Positions 1-10,623 of a DNA stretch of 64,000 bases are shown here, piece by piece (within the stretch, counting starts at the first letter, position 1; the number at the start of each line of letters is the position of its first letter). Source of the DNA: Tenebrio molitor. Its lineage: Eukaryota; Arthropoda; Insecta; Coleoptera; Tenebrionidae. Where the stretch lies: contig NC_091055.1 in the NCBI RefSeq assembly GCF_963966145.1, positions 7,192,001-7,256,000 of the forward strand. Reading direction: 5' to 3'. The position numbers were made by a program, and so were the translations under genes. Under the pieces are notes generated by a model, which worked only from the letters and a program-made list of their open reading frames with translations, was not told where the DNA came from and searched no databases.

Positions 1-1919
1 ATATAGAAAAAGAAAATGTTAGTACAGAAGACTAATAAGCAGACAGGATGAATCGACTTTTTCACCGATACCCTAATAAAGAGCTAGCGTGGTTGGATCA
101 GCTCGAAAAAATACAACAAAGTAAGCAAATATTTCGACCACAACAACGAGCAAGAAAGAAAGGTTTTGCGGTGACCCTAATTATCAATAAAAAAGTGTTC
201 TCTCAATTTGGAGTTTTACATTTGATTACGAACTTCTGCATTCATTTGCTACCTGATTTCAGGGGCGTTTGTTCACACGAAACAAAAACAAATTTCTTTT
301 TTAAGAAAATTACAGAACTCCGATATTTATAATGCAATAAACGTAAATGGAATTCTGTGTTGTAAATAAAAGTAAAAAGCATTCACATTTATAAACCGCA
401 GTTGTTAATGTTATGAAATAAAAAAAAATCTTTAAAAAGTTATACTTTTTTCTCTTGTAGGAGTATGTTAGGAATTACAAGTTTATAAAACATAAATTTA
501 AAAGGAAAATCTTAAATTCAGGTATGTATTGTAAAGCGGAGCAAAACATGTAAACATAAATCGATCAATCATGATAAAAATAATATTTTCAAAAAATTTA
601 GCAATGTAAACTATTTTGATATATAAACATATGTATATAAACATGGAAATAAACAGAATTAACTAAAATGTATGAGAATTTTTAACTTGAAATCTACGTT
701 TATTGTCCTTTCCAGGTATAAAAATGAACTATTTATATGATCACAAATAATATGGAAAGTATTTTTTTTAATTTTTATGAAAGAAAATAGACAAAAATAA
801 TTAATTTGAGGAAAAAAGAGGTACCTAAAATGTCCCTTCGGATATTTCTCGAAATAACAATAACCGAGTAGTGTATGTATACAGTAAAACTCGTTTGCAG
901 ATTTGGTTATAGGTAAACTAAAAAAAAAACATTAGGTATCGTCAAAATGATAGTCTAATCGTCAAATGCGATAGTGACGTTGGTAGTAACAATGCTGATA
1001 GTACAACTAGTCACATTGGTCATTTATGGTCCAGATACCGGAATCGTTTGATAGCTGATTAGTTAGTTAGTTAGTAGTCACCAAAATGTTTTTATCGAAG
1101 GTTGCATTCAATACACAATAACGATAAATTTATGTTATCGGCTATTAATAGAGTGCAACGAAGGATTTATAGTTTTAAACACCGATAAATACAAAATATA
1201 TACGTTGATCAATAATGCATTGAATAGAACATTGGCTAAGTCAAGTTGTCCCACTTTTTTGTCACCGTGGATAAACTAATCGCCTTTCAGTCATAAATTA
1301 TGCATATAGTGAAATATGGATCACTTTATTTGTGCGATGACTCTAAGAGGTTATAGATATAGAAGAACACGTTAATGTTCACTTTATTATGGATCACCAC
1401 ACGTGTATTATTTCCTTTATTATGACACAGGATACTATAACTTACACGTCGAGTCTTTCCTAATACATATTGATTATCTCAGTATGGTGGGAACCTGCGT
1501 TAGAGATCAATAATGTCATTTTCCGTTATAATGCGAGACTACTAAAATATTTCCAAAAGATGTTAAGGTTGACGTTTTTTCATGCTTCGCACGTTTTCCT
1601 GACCGATTGCCAACTAAATAATTGTGGGATATGATGAATAGCAAAGTGAGCAATTTATTATACCAAATCCCTGAAATCTTGGAGGAGATTTGATATTAGC
1701 TTTGGATAGCTGGAGATGAGATATTTCGACAAATTATTCACCACTTTTTTGACAAATTTTGCGATTCCGGCTAAACTTAAAAATAAAATAATAATGACGG
1801 TAACAATGTTGACAAGTAATTTTGAAAATACTTTCATTTGTTCAAAAAGTTTCGTTTAGCAGTCGTGGACAGTGTTCTAAAACCAACAAGGTACAACGAA
1901 ACGGTAGTTTAAATAATAT
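1..1919. other. AT-rich non-coding stretch
   Basis: No gene is supported here. The only long open frame (48-332, plus) has no recognisable domain and ordinary AT-rich composition. A short TTAG tandem run lies near 1063-1078. If the minus-strand gene model is right, this stretch lies in the intron downstream of the signal-peptide exon. Confidence 0.5.
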
Positions 1920-2085
1920 ACAGGGTATTTCACGAGTGATAATAAGCCCGACGGAATTGAAAATGCAACCCACAATACATTTCCGGACAAAAGCTGCATA
2001 TTGAAATTAAAATATCCAGTTTTTTTCGGAAATAGGTGGCATTTTCAATTCCATCGGGCTAATTATCAATCGTGAAATACCCTGT
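1920..2085. mobile_element. Palindromic MITE, 166 bp, 47-bp inverted ends
   Basis: The two ends are near-perfect inverted repeats of about 47 bp, starting ACAGGGTATTTCACG on the left and ending CGTGAAATACCCTGT on the right. By eye they differ at three positions. The roughly 70-bp centre has no coding potential, so this is a non-autonomous DNA transposon. The target duplication is not clear. A 60-codon plus frame overlapping the left arm is incidental. Confidence 0.85.
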
Positions 2086-4772
2086 TTTAATTAAAATATT
2101 CCGATTTTATTTCACAAATAAAATTTTATAATGGTAAATTTAATTTTTAATACAATCTAGTAGGTAATTGATTTATTTTTCTATTCTACAACTTAAAATT
2201 GCTTTATTTAATGAATGGAAAAATTACCTACAAAATCCGGTATTATCAATCAATAGTTTAGAAATTAGACGGAAAAAATGAAAATGTTCGTATGGTAGAG
2301 GGGTAATGTGCTTTAAATTACCGACCTCTAATGGCTAGTTCGAAATCAATGAAAGTTTATTATAGCCGCAATAAGTTGTTTTAGTGAAGTCTCTGTACTT
2401 GACGTAAAGTAAAAGACTGACAAAGTGGTATTTTACCGTAAAATGGCTTACAGTTTAGTAGAACGTATGTAGAATTATGGCCTATAACAAAACATATTGC
2501 AATTGGTTGCAGCTGTCGCTAACAGTACCTTGATAATTCATCACAATTTCCCCGTCGATTGCTACTTTAGAATCTAATCACACAAGAACGATAAATTGAT
2601 TTCCCGAAGCCTCACTCAGCTGCACCCATAATTAGCTGCTCGAGAGGAAGCTAAACTAATTTTCGGCAACATTTTTTGACTGGCGTAATTACAACATAAA
2701 CAACATATAAAAGAGTGATGGTATTTATTAAAATAATTAACGAAGCATAATGAAACTTGGCTGAGGGGCTTTAACAAAAGTACTACTAGAATTACAGGGT
2801 GATGCCGACGGCCGGATTACTATTATCTTGTGATATAATAACAACACGGATTACGCCATTGTGGTTGCATAGTTGAGTTTAGGATAGTTTCTGAACCCTT
2901 TACATAATACAGTAGATAATTATTTGCTGGCCAAGATGGTTTTTGCATTTGATTGCATCTCGATCCCGGTCTTCAGATTTATTAAAGCTTGTTCCACGTG
3001 CCGTTCGATTGGGAAACCAATATAACTTTCAATGCGTTCGTATAGCACACGATTAAATTTATTATTCTATAATATTTAGTTGGCTCACAGGTGTCACAAG
3101 CAGCTTACGGCGTGTACAAAATCAATTTTCTCATCGCGGATAATCACTGGCTGAAGGTTCCATTTTGTCGCGGAAGTCGCATTCCACACTGAGAACTGAA
3201 TCGTCATCAACAACAAATTGATAAGTGTGTCTTTTATTTTTAGTCTGGCACTGTACGGATTCAAATTTTAATCAAGAGTTTCAAACCTTTTAAACTCTAT
3301 TCAGTTTTTAATTAATTTATTATTTTGCTTGCAACTACCGTCGCCGATGATTTCACGAAATTCTACTTTGCTTTGAAAGTGTTGCTGACTTCGAATCGCA
3401 ATATTTTTCACCGCACCGAAAGGAATACATTCCGCAGCTATCAACTGAAAAATAACAATACAAAGTGCTTATTTGTCGGTTACTCTCGTTGCATTTTATT
3501 TCCGCTCTCAAATACATCGCCGTGTTCTGTAAAAACCTCAAAAATAATCCTCAAACACTCTTCAATTTATTTGAGTCCCTCTATCCAGCCAGAGTTCTCT
3601 GTACCACATCTGATATGGCGGAAAACTAGTATCTGCTCAATAAATTCCACCTCTGAGAGTTTCCTCATTCGGAATTTTAAAGACTACTGACGTTGCGTGA
3701 ATGCGTAAGGTCGGGTGTTACATAAAACTACTATTTTTTTTTCGCGGAATCTCTTGTGTGCAATAATGTCAACAACACACGTAACCGACTTTAAAAACTT
3801 ACGCGTATTATTTTTACAGCTTTTTAAAATGTTTTATTGCAGGACATACATCTAAAACTTGGAAAATATATTAGAGAATAACATGGCATTTTAAGCAGTG
3901 CTCAAGGGCTACAATAATCATATTTTTGTGCAAGAAATGTATTAAACTTAGTAGAACAACCATTTTAAAATTATCACCAGGCCGTCGTAAATACTGGGGT
4001 AGGTGGAAATGGGGGTTCAAAATTTAACTAACCGACTTATAAGCACTAACACTGCAAATTACTAATTATATCAACAGAAACACAACCAGGGACTACGTGC
4101 CACTTAATTATTCTCAAATTATCTCTACCTTTGCTGTGATTGAATTCTTACATTACAATGTGGTGTCGATTAGTTTTGTCAGCGAGGGGGATCATTTTAT
4201 TCAAAACACACAGAAGTGTGAACAGTGTCTTCTCTCGACACTGAATTTATAAGATATATCGCCAAGCGAGCAAGTTTAAAATGAAAGCAATCCAGAATAG
4301 AATACTTCAAGTCTGAAAGAAATTTGCTCGTCTCGATCAACGTGAACCTCTTTTACAACAAGACGTTGCACGAGCGCACCTTGCGGAAACTAGATGCAGA
4401 ATCTTTCTGTCAAAAATGTGGTCAAGAATTACATGTGTTAAAATTTACTCCTGATTCAAGGCTATTTTTAAATGCAGTGTTTAGAAATTGGGGTTTTTGT
4501 TCTTTTGGGAACGCGACATTTGAGGACAATAATTTATTTTGCGGTTGAAAATTGTGTTACGTTTTTAATTGTCGGGCATACTGCGGCGTGAAAACTATGC
4601 CGTTTGTTTTTGATGACGGTGAGATAATTCAGTTTATGCGGCTAAGCAACGCTAACGGTTTACAAGCTTGCCGGAAAATTTCCATGAAACATTTAAGAAG
4701 CAATTAATTTGGTTAAAGTACTGAGATAAGTAGAGTAGAGGGCACTTTGTATAATAGAGACAACATGAATGC

Positions 4773-4779
4773 TATAAAA
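4773..4779 (+). promoter_or_regulatory. TATA-box-like TATAAAA
   Basis: A TATAAAA heptamer lies about 80 bp upstream of the small frame at 4859. A pyrimidine-A context (TCGCATAC) sits about 32 bp downstream, roughly where an initiator would be. In AT-rich DNA such matches are common by chance. Confidence 0.2.
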
Positions 4780-4858
4780 TAACAGTAGATGGCCAGTTCC
4801 TCGCATACAGATATCTTATAGACGTTCTCCGGACAATTCGTCGTCAACAAGTCTTAAA

Positions 4859-5005
4859 ATGTCAGAAGCACTCTTATTTTTTGTGAAATTGAGCCCTCAA
4901 GATGTCGTGTTAGACTTGGGAAATAAATATCGTGTTTTCGGAATATTTCTTATTATTTGTGTGTTGAAGGTATCGAAGAATAACAAGTTGGCTTGGAAAA
5001 CTTAA
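4859..5005 (+). CDS. Possible 48-residue small protein (unrecognised)
   Basis: An uninterrupted ATG-to-TAA frame of 48 codons, beginning MSEALLFFVK. A single hydrophobic stretch at about residues 26-37 (VFGIFLIICVLK) could be a membrane segment. The only support is the TATA-like box and initiator-like context upstream. There is no recognised family. An AAG|GTATCG sequence near the C-terminus could be a splice donor, in which case the frame would extend into another exon. Chance is a serious alternative. Confidence 0.2.
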   Translation: MSEALLFFVKLSPQDVVLDLGNKYRVFGIFLIICVLKVSKNNKLAWKT

Positions 5006-6403
5006 AATTTCAACTTAATAAAATTGCTTTAGAACAATAAGTGAGAAGTTTAGGAGATAATTTTAATAATTACATTACCTAAAAGTAAAACTTTGGCCAT
5101 TTTCAGCTTGGAACGGCAAAGTTTCAAAGCAATTTTTGAATATTCCGCGGGAGCAATTTTGCGTTGAATTTATGACACTTATTTTGTTTTCACTGTCGTC
5201 ATGATTATTCTCAAAGAGCTAATAAATTATTTTACAATAAAACAATCAACGCCTTACTCCTGTCGACTTGACTCCGTTGTTTTTCATAATTCAGAATAAA
5301 GAAAATGGATTTGAAAATGTCTTTGGAGAGCAGCGTAGATTGCGAAAAGAAGTGAATCGATTTACACGCCGTTATTGATGGCCATCATCGTCCGAAGCTC
5401 TACAAGCTCCACGCCGGATGGAAAATCCAACAGCGAAATGTATCTTGACGCATTAAACTTTCACCTGCTGTGTTCACCAATAATTACACGAAAAACACGA
5501 AACAGAAATAGGCAAACTGAAATTTGATGAAATTGTGTGAACTCACGTCGACGAAATTACATTGAGCGTAAATGACAGTAAGTGAAATGATTCATGTATC
5601 CAGGCAGTAACGCGATTTTCTCGGCGTTTGATTTATAGTTATTTGAAACCGTGGCAAAACATTACAAGGATGCGAGATAGTTTTTACATCGAAAACTTGG
5701 AACGGTCAGTCTGAAACACTTTGCTCTTCGATTTCTTGTTTTTTACTTAAGAGCTTTCAGCTCATAACATTAATTTAGAAGAGCTTTCCGGCAATTAGCG
5801 GACGAAAACAGTTTCTTATGTACCTATACAGTGGCCCAATTAACTGCCAAATAGGAATAGTCCGAGAAAATGTTCATCATTCTTTTCCAAATGACATTTT
5901 CTTGCGCCAGCCTTATAATTATAAATGAGATGCCCAGTTATCCCTAAATTATTAGATCAATCAATTCCAACGAAACTACAGTCAAGTGTATTACAAAAAA
6001 AATTAGATCGTCTATCGTGCAGGTGGTTCTCGAATCTTAAGGGTTTCAGAGAGAAATTTCTAAATTAAATAGGATTTGAGTGAGTTAACCCCTACAGAAT
6101 GGATGCAGGGCATAGAGGGCACTGATAGAACGTATATCCTCGCCAATGCAAAAATCTTCCATTAACTGAAGCTTGTATGGACCGGTAGTAAGTGTTTGAT
6201 TAAAAACTCTCCAGTTGATTTAGTTTTACATTTTTTTTTAATTATTACAGTCTGAGAAAAATCGTCCAGTTGGTCCTCGTAATTCAATAAAACTTGGAAA
6301 ATTTTAGGGCTTGCGTAAAAAATGAATAAAACACGCTTTGTCATGTAACCCGAGTGCTTAATGTTTGGCTAAAAATTGCGATAAATTTATGTTTATAACT
6401 CAC

Positions 6404-6482
6404 CTGATGCCTTCGAAGTGACAAACACCCCATAGAGGAAAAGCATTACGGCCGCCTTTATAGCAAAACGCACCATTTTCAT
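6404..6482 (-). CDS. First coding exon: signal peptide of an unidentified secreted or membrane protein (partial)
   Basis: Read on the minus strand, an acceptor (TTTTTTGTTTCAG) opens an exon at 6531 and a donor (CATCAG|GTGAGT) closes it after 6404. The ATG at 6482 starts a 26-codon frame plus one base: two nearby methionines (MKMVRFAIKAAVM), a hydrophobic core (AVMLFLYGVFV) and a small-residue region (TSKASG). This is a typical signal peptide ending in a phase-1 junction. That arrangement is common in immunoglobulin-superfamily and other modular extracellular proteins, but the gene cannot be named from it. The remaining exons are expected at lower coordinates, probably outside the window. A CpG-rich upstream exon with a strong minus-strand donor at 62546 is the likely 5' end. 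Confidence 0.65.
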
Positions 6483-6531
6483 TATCAAACTTGTAAATTA
6501 TTCAGCAACCATCCCCCCACCCTTATGCATC
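6483..6531 (-). other. 5' UTR part of the signal-peptide exon, with a uORF
   Basis: These 49 transcribed bases lie between the splice acceptor and the start codon. They contain an upstream ATG at 6530-6528 opening a 10-codon frame that stops at 6498, before the main start. Such a uORF would be expected to lower translation of the main frame; this is inference from position only. Confidence 0.5.
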
Positions 6532-9430
6532 CTGAAACAAAAAATATTGAATTAGTGTAACCGAAAGTGAATTAACGTGTGCTTAAAAATATAATTTTGA
6601 CCTGTCGCAAGATCAAAATGTGGCGTACAACAAACTGGATTAAAGCGCATAACTTACGACTATAATAATTTACTTTACAACCCTTTAAGCCGAGTTTAAC
6701 GTTCGGGTTTTAATTTTTAACCAGTGTGAATGATGTAGGGCAAAGAAATCTTCTATTGAACAGAATAAGCAAATTTATTTCTTCCTGTTAGACATGAACA
6801 CAATGATCAGCCGTATTTTAAGAATCCGGTTTACGACTTGGTTACTTTTGTTATATCGTTTCTCACAGCAGGTATCCAAACAAAGCATTTACACAACATC
6901 CTAAAAAAACAAAACTGCCTGTACGTCTACATTTTATAAGGAAAGCTGCACGATATATATTCAATCGTAATAATAATGTACATACGCATGCTACTCTCTT
7001 ACAGGCTGTAAAATAGGACTAAATCCTCACATAAAGTATAGAGTATCTACCTATATGGGTGTTTTCACCTGCTTAGCATTACACAAATTTATTTGAAATT
7101 CAAGAACATAAAGCTCACCGGCTTTCACATTCGTAATACGATCACGGTTAGACAGACAAAATAAGTAAAGCCGTAATCCTTTTTCAACTTAGCTTAGAAA
7201 CATCTTTAATCATTGTCCTGACACTGCGGATCGACAAAAAGACGGACCAATTCATAATACTGTATTAGGTACTGACAAAAAATTGTTTAGCTTTCACAAA
7301 CACATTCTTCGGAACCATTTGCAGAATTTAATTAGAGCTAGTGGACCTAATACGGTACGGAGCACGTTCGTCCTTACGCTTGGTTCACAAATTTTTTTAG
7401 AAAATATTTTTTACTCTGCTACAATTAGTTATCGGGCCTGTATCATACGAAAGACACGAGAATATCTTTGCAACTACTAAAAATAAATAACTTTGAAACG
7501 GCCGAAAGTATCTCGGGTACAGACCTTCATTAAGTAGGGTTGTCATGAAAGGAACAAGAAATGTCAATTACGATTTACAGAGGGGAAGAATATTTTCTTC
7601 AAAGATAACTCACAGTTAAGATCTCATTGCATAAATTTGTGATAAATAAATACATTAATGTCGATGTCAATGAGTTAATTGTAATAATTTATAGAAAAGA
7701 CAGATGAAACAAAAATTGTCAAATGAAAACAAAACTACGTAATTAAGTGTTCGTGGGCAATAATTAGCAAAGAAAATAAATCCGTAAGAAGTTATTTTTA
7801 AATAAAAGTATGATATTTTTTTCAGCTTGTAAACTACTTGCTATGTAATAATAGTTACGTCTACTAAATTTCAATAAAGTTTTTCTACTCTAAAAACCAT
7901 TTTGAACCGCTTTATTAAACTGCACCTAATACGGAACTGAAATTGATTTTACCAACGCCACATCTAGTACTTGAGTTTCTTAATTATTATGTAATACATA
8001 TTTTGAATGGGAGTCTTTGATGCAACTTCGATCATTAGACCGGGGTTCAACTTAACGTGTAGACCCCTCAGAGCATACTCACCACACCTGAGTTGGTTTT
8101 GCCTTAGGGATGATTAGTCTGAACTACAGTAACTTCAAAGTTTTACACTGTGTTGTGGTTGCATGTGAACTTCAATGTTTATAAGCAGTTTCCTTCGTCA
8201 TTCAACTATGATTAACATCAAAAACTGAACATCAGCCGGATGCAACATTATGACGGCCAAATTTCAAAAGTGATACTCAAGAACTCGTGGCTCAGGAGAT
8301 ACCTACTCGTAATTCTTAGAAACAGATCAGATCACTTATTGGACATTTACGTTTCTGTAACCGTAAATTTAGTAAATCTAATTTGTACTATTTAAACTTT
8401 ATTATTACAGTCAATCAGTACACAATCTTACATTTTTTTCTGTACTGGACAGTATCGGACAACTTACTACACTCAAAGACATTATTACACTGAAACAATG
8501 CTTGGTGAGTTAGAAGAAGTAAATGTTGCGGAAACTCTTAATGAATTTCTGAACTAGTGTGCAAGTGCTTAATCCAGAAACTTTTTTTTGTATTTACGTT
8601 GATGAAGTTTTTATTGGTATTATGCTGTCAGAAATCTTCACTCTTCATCCCTTTATTGAATGTTTGCGTACGAACCTGTCTAAAATGCGTCTACGCCGGG
8701 AGTGGATCACATAAATAAAAGTTTTAGTAACGTGTATTCATAAAATAAATAAAAGTTTCCACACGAATAGTTGAATAACTTTTTAAGTTGGAAAACTTTT
8801 AACAACTAAACGATTTTTATTACATTAGAGGTGATTTTCAACGCGTGAACTTTGTTACATTAGAATAATGAACATCGACTTGCTTTCCATTTATATTTTA
8901 CGGTATTTCCTCGTCACTTATATCTTTACCTCAACTTGCTGATAATTGATGGAAAATATATTCAAATTTGTTTCAACACTTTTCCACGCATACCAGTAAT
9001 GTATTTTGCATATGTGCAAAATGTGATTTATTTTCTTTTCTGTTCTATGACATTTCGGCTTCATCCATATTTCTATTCTGAAATTAAGTTACGATTTTTC
9101 CTTATTCGTGCTATACATGCATTCGCTGAAACAAATGAACGAAATAAGAGACTGTTATGTTGAAATGCCTATTTATATCTTTGTCGTAAAAGGAAAAAAT
9201 TACATTCTAATGCAAAAGTTTCAGCTTTAAAATAACTTTTCGAGAAGTTTGCATTTTTATAGTTCATTAGAGATGGGGTTGAAATTTATGTCCTAAGTGC
9301 GCTGCAACTTCGGAACATTTCACTACAACAAACTCAAATTTCTATATCAAAGGTAACACATTTTCCTATAAATTTTTTTATGAGTTCTGAATTTATTCAA
9401 TAGAAAGAAGATTATTTTTATACAGGTGTA
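6532..9430. other. AT-rich non-coding stretch
   Basis: No gene or structured repeat is recognised. A small direct duplication of CATAAATAAAAGTTT-like sequence lies at about 8711-8758. Open frames near 7283-7480 and 8936-9163 have no protein-like features beyond AT-rich hydrophobic codons. Confidence 0.4.
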
Positions 9431-9734
9431 TACAGGGTGTATGTAAAATGTGTGTGTTAATTTTAACACGTAGCAGACTTGTTAAATGAAACGTTTTTTC
9501 TATTTGAATTTTTTACGAAAAAGCGTTACAAATTGATTTTTAATATTTGGAATAAATTAGCCATAAAAATCGCCCGCCTATTGGTTAGGGCGAAAATTTT
9601 CTGTTGAGATAGAAACGGAGCCTTGTCAAAAAATTTCATTGTTATAGAAAAAAATAAATAATTAACATTAAAATTCTCATGCAAAAAAATAGAGACTAAT
9701 TTAAAATTAACACTTATTTCAGATACACCCTGTA
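9431..9734. mobile_element. MITE of the TACAGGGTGTAT family (copy 1)
   Basis: The left end TACAGGGTGTAT and the right end ATACACCCTGTA are inverted. Inside them further inverted similarity continues (GTGTTAATTTTAA near both ends). The internal sequence is the reverse complement of much of the element at 39189-39587, including the shared stretches GACAAGGCTCCGTTTCTA and AGAAAATTTTCGCC. It has no coding capacity. The element ends about 85 bp upstream of the start codon of the small secreted-peptide gene, so it may contribute to that gene's upstream region. Confidence 0.85.
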
Positions 9735-9819
9735 TATTATATTTAATATATATTTTAATAAAATTTTATCCACTTTGTATTACCAATGGGCTCATTATTA
9801 TATCTAAAACATTTTAATA

Positions 9820-10577
9820 ATGGATCGTATTATGAAGCTGTTTTTGGTAACTTTTAGCTTTGTTACATTGGCGACATCAGCCGTGTCACATCACGTGTTA
9901 AGGTAAAGTGTGAAGCTACGAATGACAGATATTGAATTTATTTCACGGCTACTAGATTATTTTCAAATCTAAATACAAATCGTCAATGTGTGTTACCAAC
10001 CCACGCAAAAGTCCCTAGTTTAATATGAAAACTGGAGCAGCCGAAATTACAGGAATTAGTAAAACTAACTAGATAAAATAGTACATTACACTCGTTTAAT
10101 AAGACGTATTATCACAATCAGTCCATTAAACACATTCGTGTGAAAAGCGTCTTATTAAACCCGTATAATAATATACTATTATATTATTGAATTGAAACGA
10201 ACTTAAAGAAATAATATTTTATTAAATCAAAACTTTTTTCAATTTAAAAGGAATGTTACAGATTACTGAAAGATATTAAAGAAACGTTCAACGTTGTGTG
10301 GTTGTGCATTATTATATTAAATTAAATAGACTGGTAACTAAATTGTAGGAGTATTAGATTATGCGATGTATTTATATCTCAATTTATGGAGCTAGAAATA
10401 AAACTATTGATTAAAATGATAAAATAATTAATGTTTTCCCATTAGTTGTACACTATTACATAAATATGCTAAATTTTACGGTATTAACAAAATAATGCGT
10501 TGTGTTGATGCAGTAATCAAAATCAAAGAGATAATGATTCCGATGTCTGCTGGGACGCTTGGAAACACCGCAAATAA
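9820..10577 (+). CDS. Two-exon gene for a 48-residue secreted peptide (unrecognised)
   Basis: Exon 1 (9820-9902) encodes MDRIMKLFLVTFSFVTLATS and then AVSHHVL, a textbook signal peptide. It ends at a donor, TTAAG|GTAAAG. Exon 2 (10514-10577) follows an acceptor (GTGTTGATGCAG) and keeps the phase-2 frame. It gives a polar tail ending DSDVCWDAWKHRK and a TAA stop. An AATAAA signal lies 41 bp after the stop. The predicted mature peptide is only about 26 residues, with one cysteine (residue 40) between acidic and basic halves and two tryptophans (41, 44). The 611-bp intron carries a small hairpin repeat. It resembles a neuropeptide or effector-peptide precursor in layout, but no family is recognised. 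An alternative is that exon 1 splices to an exon I have missed. Confidence 0.45.
10085..10169. repeat. Hairpin element, 85 bp
   Basis: The left arm (ATTACACTCGTTTAATAAGACG) and right arm (CGTCTTATTAAACCCGTATAAT) are inverted around a loop of about 40 bp. The arm resembles that of the element at 16394-16513 (GTATTACACTCGTTTTATAAG), which suggests one family. It lies inside the intron of the small secreted-peptide gene. Confidence 0.65.
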
Positions 10578-10617
10578 CAATGAAAGCGTGACTCTAGAGT
10601 CCACCATAATTAGATGA

Positions 10618-10623
10618 AATAAA
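10618..10623 (+). terminator. Poly(A) signal AATAAA of the secreted-peptide gene
   Basis: A canonical AATAAA lies 41 bp downstream of the TAA at 10575-10577, at the right distance for 3' end formation of the two-exon peptide gene. Confidence 0.4.

Larger units (their letters stand above)
2086..6403. other. Non-coding stretch with weak exon candidates
   Basis: The stretch lies just downstream, on the minus strand, of the signal-peptide exon and holds no convincing coding exon. Two weak candidates are noted: a minus-strand segment 3188-3109 bounded by AG and GTAAGC with an open frame in the right phase, and a 48-codon plus-strand frame at 4859-5005 below a TATA-like box. The open frames at 3325-3690 and 4324-4548 match nothing I recognise. 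Confidence 0.4.
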
